From assembly GCA_029263435.1 (NCBI GenBank), contig JAJCXL010000062.1:1-8879 (forward strand): DNA of 8,879 nt. The letters run 5' to 3'. The DNA is from Acidobacteriota bacterium (GTDB taxonomy: Bacteria > Acidobacteriota > Vicinamibacteria > Marinacidobacterales > SMYC01). Positions 1 through 6,646 of this stretch are shown here, in pieces (the first letter of the stretch is position 1; every line of letters begins with the position of its first letter). The translations under genes were made by a program, and so were the position numbers. The notes below the pieces were generated by a model that worked only from the letters and a program-made list of their open reading frames with translations, had not been told where the DNA came from and did no database searches.

Positions 1-1269
1 GAATGGGTGATGGGGTTCAAGTATGACGACACCAAAGTGCGCGAGGGCCGCCAGATCAATCGTCGCGACTTGGACGAGGCCGCACCGAATCATCCCGTCT
101 ACGTGTCTCACCGTGGGGGCCACGTCTATTGGTTCAACAGCAAAGCGGCAGAGGCCGCGGGGGTCACGGCAAAGACACCGGACCCACCCGGCGGCCAGAT
201 CTATCACGACGACAACGGCGAGCTTCTCGGCAAAGTCGCCGAGCGAGCCAACGCGTTGTTCACGAAGCACACCCCATCCGGGAGCACCCGCGAGCAGCGT
301 CAAGCCGGGGTGAAGTTGATCTCCGAGATGATGAACTCCTCGGGTCTCACCTCGGTCCATGACGCGAGCTGTGGGACGGACTCCGCCAAGGCCTATCAAG
401 ACGCCTATAACGCAGGCGAGCTCAGCATGCGGGTCTACATGATGGTGCGGGGCGAGATGTTCGAAGGCTGCAAGCAAGCCGGCATCTATACCGGCTTCGG
501 CGACGATATGCTCCAGGTCGGCGGGGTCAAGTTCGGCGCGGACGGCTCCGCATCGGGCCGCACGATGGCGATGAGCACGCCCTATGAAGGGCGTCCCGAC
601 GATCACGGGATCCTCACCATGACGCAAGAGGAGATCTACGAAGCGGTCGAAGACGCGCACCGCCACGACTTCCAGGTCGGCATTCACGCCAACGGAGACC
701 TGGCGATCGACATGTGTCTCAATGCTTACGAGCGCGTCATCGAGAAATGGCCTCGGCCCAACATCCGTCACCGACTGGAGCATTGCTCACTCGTGAACCC
801 GAGCTTGCTCCGACGGATCAAGGACACCGGCTCGATCCCGACTCCCTTCTACACTTACGTGCACTATCACGGACGCAAGTGGGAGGAGTACGGCGAAGAG
901 AAGATGAAGTGGATGTTCGCCCACAAATCGTTTCTCGACTACGGCATCCCGGTCGCGCCCGCCTCGGACTACGTGCCGGGTCCCTACGAGCCCATGATGG
1001 CGATCCAGAGCATGGTCACTCGGCGCGATGTCGAGGGAAGAGTTTGGGGAGCCAATCAGGCAATCTCAGTCATGGACGCCATCCGGATCTGCACCGTCAA
1101 CGGCGGCTATGCGTCTTTCGAAGAGGACGTCAAGGGCTCAATCACGGCCGGCAAGTATGGCGACTTCGTGATCTTGGGCCAAGACCCGCGCACGAGCGAC
1201 CCGGACGCCATCAAGAAGATCGCGATCGCTCGCACGGTGGTGGGGGGAAGAACCGTCTACGAAGGCTGA
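1..1269 (+). CDS. YtcJ-like metal-dependent amidohydrolase, 5'-truncated by the window edge
   Basis: C-terminal part (about 420 residues) of an amidohydrolase of the YtcJ/Amidohydro_3 type, zinc-type TIM-barrel hydrolases acting on C-N bonds. The frame is open to base 1 (Glu-Trp precede the GTG at position 7), and the family usually runs about 540-600 residues, so GTG 7 is not the real start. The N-terminal HxH metal motif and any signal peptide lie upstream. Counting from the GTG codon, visible active-site candidates are Lys175 in GGVKFGADG (probable carboxylated bridging lysine), His227 in GIHANGD, His259 in RHRLEHC and Asp321 in PASDY. The C-terminal KGSITAGKYGDFVIL stretch is the beta-sandwich strand typical of the superfamily. 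An alpha/beta hydrolase follows after 34 bp on the same strand, possibly in one operon. Family call is firm; substrate is unknown. Confidence 0.93.
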   Translation, partial: EWVMGFKYDDTKVREGRQINRRDLDEAAPNHPVYVSHRGGHVYWFNSKAAEAAGVTAKTPDPPGGQIYHDDNGELLGKVAERANALFTKHTPSGSTREQRQAGVKLISEMMNSSGLTSVHDASCGTDSAKAYQDAYNAGELSMRVYMMVRGEMFEGCKQAGIYTGFGDDMLQVGGVKFGADGSASGRTMAMSTPYEGRPDDHGILTMTQEEIYEAVEDAHRHDFQVGIHANGDLAIDMCLNAYERVIEKWPRPNIRHRLEHCSLVNPSLLRRIKDTGSIPTPFYTYVHYHGRKWEEYGEEKMKWMFAHKSFLDYGIPVAPASDYVPGPYEPMMAIQSMVTRRDVEGRVWGANQAISVMDAIRICTVNGGYASFEEDVKGSITAGKYGDFVILGQDPRTSDPDAIKKIAIARTVVGGRTVYEG

Positions 1270-1303
1270 GGGCCGCCCCACGAGCCATTCGAACCGATAG
1301 ATC

Positions 1304-2104
1304 GTGCGCCTCGCCTACGACGTTTCAGGGGAAGGCGAGCCGCTGCTCTTGCTCCACGGGCTCGGCTCCGAGCGCGGCACGTGGGACGGAGTGTTGTCCT
1401 CGCTCGAAGCTCGGTTCCAAGTGATCCGCGCCGACCTCAAAGGCTTTGGCGACTCCCCGAAACCACTCGATGGCGCGTACTCCATCGCGGACCAGCTCGA
1501 CTGCGTGCGCGAGTTGATGGAGACGTTAGGACTCGAGTCCACCACTCTCATCGGGAACTCCCTCGGCGGCGCGGTGTGTTTGCTCCTCGCGGCGCGACAT
1601 CCCGAATTCGTGCGCCGGCTGGTGCTGCTCTCCGCGCCCGCCGACTCCAGAGACGTGCCGAAGGCTCTGTCGCTCGCCAGGCTCCGACCCACTCAGTGGC
1701 TCCTCCAGCACACGCCTGCCAAGGCGCTACTCCCGTTCATCCTGCCCCGGGTCTACGCGAACCGGAGCGTGTTGACGCCCGAGCGGCGTGACGCCATCCG
1801 CAAGCCGCTCGATCAAGCGGGCACGAGGCACGCCATCATTCAAACCGCGCTGCGCTCCGCGCCCAACGATGTCGACGCTCTAGGCGTTCGACTCGAGGAA
1901 GTCTCGGTGCCGACGCTTCTGATTTGGGGAGAAAAAGATCGGATCATTCCGCTCCGCGTCGGCCGGAAGTTTCTGCGTGCGATGCCGCACGCCGAGCTCG
2001 TGGTGTTTCCCGGCTGCGGCCACGCCCCTCAGGAGGAGCGACCCCAAGAGACCGCCACGGCTATCCTGAGATTTCTCACGGCCGAGGAAGCGACCCGATC
2101 GTAA
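1304..2104 (+). CDS. alpha/beta-fold hydrolase
   Basis: 266-residue serine hydrolase of the alpha/beta-hydrolase fold, the usual length for the single-domain family. The oxyanion-hole segment is LLLLHGLGS (His18-Gly19), the nucleophile elbow is GNSLGG with Ser86, the acid is Asp212 in WGEKDRIIP, and the catalytic His240 is in GCGHAPQEERP. The set is complete, so the enzyme should be active. There is no signal peptide, so it is probably cytoplasmic. The GTG at 1304 is chosen because the protein then begins directly with the first fold strand (MRLAYDVSGEG); no Shine-Dalgarno site is visible before it. It lies 34 bp behind the amidohydrolase, which suggests joint transcription. Its last 29 bp overlap the 3' end of the opposing minus-strand gene. 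Esterase, lactonase, haloalkane dehalogenase-like or C-C hydrolase activity are all possible; the sequence does not decide. Confidence 0.93.
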   Translation: MRLAYDVSGEGEPLLLLHGLGSERGTWDGVLSSLEARFQVIRADLKGFGDSPKPLDGAYSIADQLDCVRELMETLGLESTTLIGNSLGGAVCLLLAARHPEFVRRLVLLSAPADSRDVPKALSLARLRPTQWLLQHTPAKALLPFILPRVYANRSVLTPERRDAIRKPLDQAGTRHAIIQTALRSAPNDVDALGVRLEEVSVPTLLIWGEKDRIIPLRVGRKFLRAMPHAELVVFPGCGHAPQEERPQETATAILRFLTAEEATRS

Positions 2105-2729
2105 TCTCTTTGTCGCCTTTGACGATCTTGCGACTGTCGACATCCTCGAAGCCCATGCGACGGGCCAGCCCGTCATAGAGCTCACAAAAAATCTTCTTGT
2201 TCCCGGCGCGCAAGGCCTGGGCGTAGGTGCGGCGCAAGGCCCACGTACCGAGCTGCACCGAGTAGTCGTGGGCCGCGTTCGCATTCGTCGCGCGAGCGCC
2301 GCTCGCAGTGCAAAACCCCGCATCCACGAAATCCTGCGCATGGGTTCCCCCGTAACAGGCGGTCGAGTAGAGCAGCCGGAGACGATCGGAGAGCTTTCTT
2401 CGTCGAATGAGCTCCGAGAGCTCCGGAGTCGACATCGGACCGTCAGCGAACCACAGGACCCGATCGCCCCCATGAAGATGCAGCAGCACGTCCACCGCTT
2501 TGGTCCCTTCACAACGCGAGAGCTGAGTGAGCCGGTCGACGAACTCATGACTCGTGGCATCACCACCTTCGAGGACGCTCACTTCCTCGTAAGACAGGCC
2601 CAGGATCAAACGGGCGAGCGCCACCGAGCTCTTGGAGATGAACTGGTAGAGCCACTTGAGCTCGGGCCGTCCGAAGTCCGTCAGATTGGATACGATGAGG
2701 AGGCGCCGCTCCTTGGCAGAAACCGACAT
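2076..2729 (-). CDS. hypothetical protein with caspase-like (clan CD) His-Gly / Ala-Cys motifs
   Basis: 217-residue protein that I do not recognise by name. A hydrophobic strand (VDVLLHLHGG) ends in His86-Gly87, and 39 residues later another strand (RLRLLYSTACYGG) ends in Ala124-Cys125. This order and spacing fit the catalytic His/Cys pair of clan CD cysteine peptidases (caspase, C11, C13, C25, CHAT types). The following TASGARATNANAAHDYSV stretch could form the substrate-pocket loop. The N-terminus (RRLLIVSNLTDFG) looks like the first fold strand. No signal peptide or membrane segment is seen, so it is probably cytoplasmic. The ATG at 2729 is chosen because GGAGAA lies 5 nt before it; an ATG at 2789 has no such site, and longer versions would run into the divergent gene. 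It sits alone on its strand, convergent with the alpha/beta hydrolase and divergent from the next gene. Coding is fairly sure; peptidase function is inferred. Confidence 0.72.
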   Translation of the reverse strand: MSVSAKERRLLIVSNLTDFGRPELKWLYQFISKSSVALARLILGLSYEEVSVLEGGDATSHEFVDRLTQLSRCEGTKAVDVLLHLHGGDRVLWFADGPMSTPELSELIRRRKLSDRLRLLYSTACYGGTHAQDFVDAGFCTASGARATNANAAHDYSVQLGTWALRRTYAQALRAGNKKIFCELYDGLARRMGFEDVDSRKIVKGDKEITIGSLPRP

Positions 2730-2732
2730 ATG

Positions 2733-2738
2733 TTCTCC
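2733..2738 (-). promoter_or_regulatory. Shine-Dalgarno site of the caspase-like gene
   Basis: On the minus strand the bases read GGAGAA; the GGAG core lies 5 nt before the ATG at 2729. This site decides the start of the caspase-like gene in favour of the short form (217 residues) over upstream in-frame ATG codons. Confidence 0.7.
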
Positions 2739-2802
2739 GAGCTTCGAAGGCGCGCCCGCCGATGCACTGATGAAGTGATGCGATGTCATTCTAACCCGGA
2801 CC

Positions 2803-2810
2803 AAGGAGGA
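2803..2810 (+). promoter_or_regulatory. strong Shine-Dalgarno site before a TTG start
   Basis: AAGGAGGA is a near-perfect anti-16S match. Its GGAGG core ends 5 nt before the TTG at 2815. It identifies TTG as the start of the carboxymuconolactone decarboxylase-family gene and is the best ribosome binding site in the window; most other genes here show none. Confidence 0.85.
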
Positions 2811-2814
2811 GATT

Positions 2815-3192
2815 TTGAACGAGCCCATCAAAGACCCCAAAGGCGTCGAGATGTACGAGAAGATCCTGGGAGTTCCCGAGCCTGCCGACAAGCCGCTCAC
2901 CGGTCTGCGCGAGCTCGCGGTCAACCACCTATTCGCGAATGTCTGGAGCCGTGACGGTTTGAAGATCAAGGAGCGCCGTCTCGTCACGCTGGCGCTTCTC
3001 GCCGCTTCGGGTCATTCCGCCCAACTACGGTCCCATTTGGTAGGTGCGAGGATCGGTGAAGACCCCCTCAGCGAGAAGGAGATTCTCGAGCTGATGGTTC
3101 ACGTCGCGCATTATGCGGGCTGGGCGGCGGGCGCGAGCGGTCAGTCCGCCGCGGTCAACGTGTTCAAGGAACTTGCGGCATCCTCCAAGTAG
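2815..3192 (+). CDS. carboxymuconolactone decarboxylase (CMD) family protein, cysteine-free
   Basis: 125-residue all-helical protein of the CMD/AhpD-like fold, the normal length for a single-domain member. Recognisable parts are the ERRLVTLALLAASG helix (residues 53-66), LRSHLVGARIGEDPLSEKEI (residues 71-90) and the core motif MVHVAHYAGW (residues 94-103), with His74, His96 and His99 as candidate functional residues. Known members decarboxylate gamma-carboxymuconolactone in the protocatechuate branch of the beta-ketoadipate pathway, or act as AhpD-type alkylhydroperoxidases through a CxxC pair. This protein has no cysteine at all, so the AhpD thiol reaction is excluded. No other aromatic-degradation genes are in view, so the substrate is open. 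The TTG start is fixed by the strong Shine-Dalgarno site. No export signal is seen. It leads a run of three closely spaced plus-strand genes; the PQQ-like gene begins 14 bp after its stop. Confidence 0.9.
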   Translation: MNEPIKDPKGVEMYEKILGVPEPADKPLTGLRELAVNHLFANVWSRDGLKIKERRLVTLALLAASGHSAQLRSHLVGARIGEDPLSEKEILELMVHVAHYAGWAAGASGQSAAVNVFKELAASSK

Positions 3193-3206
3193 ATCTACCC
3201 TCAACC

Positions 3207-4544
3207 ATGCGTATCATTGGGATCCTCATCTTGGCGCTCGTTTGCTCCTCCCTCTTCGCGGAGGAGAACTGGCCCCAGTTTCGAGGCCCGGGCTCACTGG
3301 GAGCGGTCGAGGCTCAGGGACTTCCTACCACGTGGAGCACGACCGACAACGTATCTTGGAGCACACCCGTGCCGGGCCGCGGATGGTCGTCTCCGGTCGT
3401 ATGGGGGGATCGGATTTTCTTGACCTCGGTCGTCTCCAGCAAAGACCCGGGTGCGCCGAAGACCGGTCTGTATAGCGGCGGCCCCCAGAGCATCCCCGAG
3501 GGGGAGCACCGGTGGATGGTCTACGCACTCGACTGGCGGAGCGGGCGTGTCGTGTGGGAGCGCGAGGTCCACCGAGGCAATCCGGACAAAGCGAGGCACC
3601 TAACAAACAGCTACGCGTCCGAAACTCCGGTCGTCGATGCCGAAAGGGTCTATGCCTATTTCGGCAATCTAGGGGTGTTCGCCTTCGATCATGACGGCGA
3701 GGCATCGTGGAGCAAGCCGCTCGAGCACACCCGGACCCGAAACGGCTGGGGCACCGCCGCGTCGCCGGTCCTTCATGAAGGTCGACTCTATCTCGTCAAC
3801 GACAACGAGGACGCGTCGTATATCCTCGCCCTCGATACCGCCACCGGAAAACAGATATGGCGAGAGCTCCGTGACGAAAAGAGCAACTGGTCGACCCCGT
3901 TCGTCTGGAGCCACGAAGGACGTAGCGAGATCGTCACCACCGGCAGCAACAAGATCCGCTCCTACGGCTTGAGCGGCAAGCTCCTCTGGTCGCTGTCGGG
4001 AATGTCGACGATTGCGATCCCCACCCCGTTCTCGAAATACGGCCTTCTCTACATCGCTTCCGGCTACATGCCCGACGACCTGCGCCCCGTCTACGCCATC
4101 CGTCCCGGTGCTTCGGGCGATATCAGTCTCGAAGACGGTCAAACCTCGAACGCCTTCATCGCATGGCATCATCCGCAGGGGGGTCCGTACAACCCGTCGC
4201 CGCTCATCTACGACGATGCCTACTACACGCTCTATGATCGCGGTTTCTTCACCAGCCACGATGCGCGGACCGGCGCCGTGATCTACGACAAACGACGCAT
4301 CGACCCTGTCGCGGGGAACTTCACGACATCCCCGTGGGCCTATGACGGCAAGATCTTTTGCTTGAACGAAGACGGAACCACCTTCGTCATTCGCGCGGGA
4401 AGCTCGTTCGAGGTCCTAGGCAAGAACGACCTCGACGAGGTCACCCTGGCGAGCCCTGCGATCTTGAGAGACAGTCTCCTCATTCGAACCGCCACCAAGC
4501 TCTACCGCATCAAGTCGGACGGCGCTTCGAGCTCGCAACAATAG
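3207..4544 (+). CDS. secreted PQQ-like beta-propeller repeat protein
   Basis: 445-residue exported protein. Residues 1-18 form a signal peptide (short basic start, hydrophobic ILILALVC core, probable signal peptidase I cut after LFA). The mature part begins WPQFRGPGS, a signature of PQQ-binding-like propeller proteins. Repeated blade units follow, pairing SPVV-type strands with 'aLD..tG...W' units: YALDWRSGRVVWE (near residue 107), AFDHDGEASW, LALDTATGKQIW, SYGLSGKLLW and SHDARTGAVIY. The fold is that of BamB and quinoprotein dehydrogenases. I see no evidence of PQQ binding itself, and the N-terminal helical or cytochrome domains of true quinoprotein alcohol dehydrogenases are absent, so a scaffold or binding role is as likely as an enzyme. 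Expected location is the periplasm. It starts 14 bp after the CMD-family gene and ends 13 bp before the CusF-like gene, suggesting one transcript. No clear Shine-Dalgarno site precedes the ATG. Confidence 0.9.
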   Translation: MRIIGILILALVCSSLFAEENWPQFRGPGSLGAVEAQGLPTTWSTTDNVSWSTPVPGRGWSSPVVWGDRIFLTSVVSSKDPGAPKTGLYSGGPQSIPEGEHRWMVYALDWRSGRVVWEREVHRGNPDKARHLTNSYASETPVVDAERVYAYFGNLGVFAFDHDGEASWSKPLEHTRTRNGWGTAASPVLHEGRLYLVNDNEDASYILALDTATGKQIWRELRDEKSNWSTPFVWSHEGRSEIVTTGSNKIRSYGLSGKLLWSLSGMSTIAIPTPFSKYGLLYIASGYMPDDLRPVYAIRPGASGDISLEDGQTSNAFIAWHHPQGGPYNPSPLIYDDAYYTLYDRGFFTSHDARTGAVIYDKRRIDPVAGNFTTSPWAYDGKIFCLNEDGTTFVIRAGSSFEVLGKNDLDEVTLASPAILRDSLLIRTATKLYRIKSDGASSSQQ

Positions 4545-4557
4545 CCCGAGCCAAAGC

Positions 4558-4866
4558 GTGAAACGCTTCGCCGCATCGTTGTTGCTGAGCGGCCTCGCGG
4601 GTTGCGGCTCCGCTCCCGAGCCGGAGACGTCTCGCGAAACCGTTCACGTCGGCGCCGGCACCGTGGTCGATGTCGTCGAGGGTCGAGTGCTCATCGATCA
4701 CGACGCGATCCCCGGATTCATGGACGCGATGACGATGAGCTTCGGGGTCGAAGACCCGGCCCTCCTGCAAGGACTGGAAGTCGGAATGGAAGTGTCGTTT
4801 AGGGTCAAGGTGCTCGACGCCGCGTTCGTGATCGAGAGCATCGAGCCGAACGAGCGCTCGCCTTAG
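4558..4866 (+). CDS. CusF-like copper-binding lipoprotein
   Basis: 102-residue predicted lipoprotein. The N-terminus has a basic start, a short hydrophobic stretch and a lipobox LAGC with lipidated Cys16. The rest matches the small beta-barrel copper-binding domain of CusF and of the extra domain on some SCO1/SenC proteins: a GTVVDVVEGRVLIDHDAIPG strand pair (residues 34-53), the metal motif MDAMTMSF (residues 55-62), and DPALLQGLEVGMEVSFRV (residues 66-83). Candidate copper ligands are His48, Met58 and Met60. Met55 stands where E. coli CusF has its copper-contacting Trp44. The likely role is binding Cu(I) in the periplasm, as a chaperone or for resistance. The start is GTG with no clear Shine-Dalgarno site, 13 bp after the PQQ-like gene. 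No CusCBA pump, SCO1 partner or copper oxidase is in the window, so its client is unknown. Confidence 0.85.
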   Translation: MKRFAASLLLSGLAGCGSAPEPETSRETVHVGAGTVVDVVEGRVLIDHDAIPGFMDAMTMSFGVEDPALLQGLEVGMEVSFRVKVLDAAFVIESIEPNERSP

Positions 4867-4910
4867 CGCCGAGACTCTCGATCGCCGCGACGCCACCAGT
4901 GCGTAGCTCA

Positions 4911-6590
4911 TCAAAACCCCTCCGCGCGAAATACGATCACGCCTTCGAAGACCGTCATCAAAACCCGCGTCTCCCCTACATCGCCAGGATCGGTCTCGAA
5001 TAGATTACGCTCGAGCACGACGACGTCCGCGAGCTTGCCGACCTCGAGCGAGCCGGTCACGTCGTCGAGGAAGCTCGCATGGGCTCCGCCTATGGTGAAG
5101 CTTTGGATCATCTCGGCCAAGCTCGCGCGCTCCTCCGGCCCGAGCACGTTATCCGCCGCGCTCGGATCGTCACTTCGCAAGACGCCCATCTCGATCCCGA
5201 CCAACGGGTCGAAAGGAATGGTCACTGGGAAATCGCTCGCGGAAGCCACGACGACGCCGGCGCGGAAGAAGCTCTCCATGGGGTATTCGAGATTCGCGCG
5301 CGATTCTCCGAGAAACGGCGCCTCCAGCTTGTCGAAGTAGTCGCCCTTCGTGAACCAAAACGGCTGAGGTACGGCGACGACGTCGAGCTCGGCGAACCGA
5401 GAGATGTCTTCGGGAGCCACGAGCTGGAGATGGGTCATTTGGTGGCGCGCGTCTCGCACGCCGTTCTCGCTACGCGCGTGCTCGAACGCGTCGAGGGTGA
5501 CACGCACCGCGCCGTCGCCGATCGCATGGACGTGTACCAGAAAGCCGTGCCGATCCGCCGTCGCCACCACCGCGTTCAAATGCTCGGGCTCCCACAAGAG
5601 CTCACCGCGATAGCCAGGACGGTGCGTGTAATCCTCCAGGAGATATGCCGTCTCGCCTTCGACGACCCCGTCTACGAAAATCTTGATGCCGTCGATCGCG
5701 AAGCGCGGAGAAACGAAGCGGGAGCGAACCGTTGCCAGAGCCTCGACTTCCTCGAGCGTCGTCTCCGGCTCGACGAGCAGATTGGCCCGCACTCTGACCT
5801 GCAAGTCAGACTCGAGATAGGCGTCGGCCACCCCGTTTCCGACGCTCACATACGCGTCTCGAACGGTGGTGACCCCGGCTCGGGCCGCCAGCTGCTCGAA
5901 CGCGTGCAGCGCCATTTGGTGCTCCTCGCGAGCTCTCTCGGGCAGGAAACGATCGACCAGCCCCATCGCGCTCTCACGCAACGTCCCCGTGGGCTCACCC
6001 GTATCGGGGTCACGTACGATCACTCCGCCCGGGGGATCTTTCGTGTCCGCGTCGATCCCGGCCAGCTCCAGCGCGCGGCTGTTCACCCAGGTCGAGTGAC
6101 CATCCTCCGAAGAGAGCACGATCGGTCGACCGGCCTCCACGGCGTCGAGCGCCGTTCGGTGAGGCCCTTCTTCCGGAAACACGGTATTGCTCCAACCGGC
6201 CCCTTCGATCGCCTCTCGCTCGGGATAGGCATTCGAGAACTCCTGCACCGCCGCGACGTAATCACCTAGCGAGCTCATTCCGTAGAGTCGTACGGAGAGA
6301 GAGGCGACCGGCGTCGACGCCGGATGAGAGTGGCTGTCGAAAAAGCCGGGCAGAACCATCTTCCCCCCGAGCTCGATCACTTCAGTGTCCACGCCGACGA
6401 ACGCCTCGACGCCCGCGTCGTCGCCGACATAAACGATCCGATTCCCTTCCACGGCGAGCGCGCTCGCCCACGCCTCATCGGGGTTGACGGTGTAGACGGC
6501 GCCTCCTCGAAGCACGAGCGATGCCGGCGGGGGCGCGTTCGTACAGGAGCTGGCAATGACGAGAGCGATGAGACACGTTCTGACGAGCAT
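4911..6590 (-). CDS. YtcJ-like metal-dependent amidohydrolase, predicted lipoprotein
   Basis: Complete 559-residue amidohydrolase of the YtcJ/Amidohydro_3 type, within the usual family length. The N-terminus is a lipoprotein signal ending VIASSC, with Cys16 as the lipid site, so it should sit on the outer face of a membrane. A beta-sandwich strand (LVLRGGAVYTVNPDE) is followed by the metal motif DSHSHP (Asp85, His87, His89). Further candidates are Lys303 in DGIKIFVDG (probable carboxylated bridging lysine), His355 in HVHAIGDG, His387 in RHQMTHLQLV and Asp453 in ASDFPV. The C-terminal GSLEVGKLADVVVLERN closes the sandwich. All expected metal residues are present, so activity is likely. Characterised relatives include N-substituted formamide deformylase, but substrates differ widely and cannot be read here. 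The ATG at 6590 gives the proper signal peptide; no good Shine-Dalgarno site precedes it. The permease gene ends 56 bp upstream on the same strand, so co-transcription is possible. Confidence 0.94.
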   Translation of the reverse strand: MLVRTCLIALVIASSCTNAPPPASLVLRGGAVYTVNPDEAWASALAVEGNRIVYVGDDAGVEAFVGVDTEVIELGGKMVLPGFFDSHSHPASTPVASLSVRLYGMSSLGDYVAAVQEFSNAYPEREAIEGAGWSNTVFPEEGPHRTALDAVEAGRPIVLSSEDGHSTWVNSRALELAGIDADTKDPPGGVIVRDPDTGEPTGTLRESAMGLVDRFLPERAREEHQMALHAFEQLAARAGVTTVRDAYVSVGNGVADAYLESDLQVRVRANLLVEPETTLEEVEALATVRSRFVSPRFAIDGIKIFVDGVVEGETAYLLEDYTHRPGYRGELLWEPEHLNAVVATADRHGFLVHVHAIGDGAVRVTLDAFEHARSENGVRDARHQMTHLQLVAPEDISRFAELDVVAVPQPFWFTKGDYFDKLEAPFLGESRANLEYPMESFFRAGVVVASASDFPVTIPFDPLVGIEMGVLRSDDPSAADNVLGPEERASLAEMIQSFTIGGAHASFLDDVTGSLEVGKLADVVVLERNLFETDPGDVGETRVLMTVFEGVIVFRAEGF

Positions 6591-6646
6591 GGCAGCGAAT
6601 CATACCCGCTAAGAAACGTCCGCGCACGAGGTCCAAGCCGCGAAAG

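Larger units (their letters stand above)
2730..2814. promoter_or_regulatory. divergent intergenic region, presumed to hold two promoters
   Basis: These 85 bp separate the minus-strand caspase-like gene from the plus-strand carboxymuconolactone decarboxylase-family gene, so promoters for both should lie here or just inside the neighbouring coding ends. I could not pick convincing -35/-10 boxes or an operator palindrome. The call rests on gene arrangement only. Confidence 0.4.

Noticed and set aside
714..1424. A 236-codon plus-strand frame across the amidohydrolase and alpha/beta hydrolase junction
   Set aside because: It overlaps two well-supported genes in another frame, and its translation is an Arg-rich low-complexity shadow.
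2765..2777. Small inverted repeat CACT-N5-AGTG in the divergent region, a possible operator
   Set aside because: The arms are only 4 bp and do not extend outward, so chance explains it.
2268..2954. A 228-codon plus-strand frame opposite the caspase-like gene
   Set aside because: Its translation (Arg, Glu and Gln rich) has no fold-like pattern, whereas the opposite strand shows regular strands and His-Gly / Ala-Cys motifs behind a good ribosome binding site.
2730..2987. N-terminal extension of the caspase-like minus-strand gene up to position 2987
   Set aside because: The extension runs through the start of the divergent CMD-family gene and shows no domain character. The ATG at 2729 has a good Shine-Dalgarno site, while the ATG at 2789 has none.
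3207..4544. PQQ-dependent alcohol or glucose dehydrogenase identity for the propeller protein
   Set aside because: The length, the lack of a cytochrome or membrane domain and the absence of recognisable dehydrogenase active-site motifs support only a PQQ-like propeller call.
4558..4866. Truncated SCO1/SenC protein
   Set aside because: The gene has its own signal peptide, lipobox and stop, and no thioredoxin-fold or CxxxC segment follows in any frame, so it is better read as a complete stand-alone domain.
4867..4910. Possible bidirectional terminator between the convergent CusF-like and amidohydrolase genes
   Set aside because: I looked for a GC-rich hairpin followed by a T run on either strand and found only very short complementary pieces.
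5079..6269. A 396-codon plus-strand open frame opposite the lipoprotein amidohydrolase
   Set aside because: It lies wholly antisense to a gene with complete family motifs. Its translation is rich in Arg/His/Glu with no recognisable domain, as expected for a GC-rich shadow frame.
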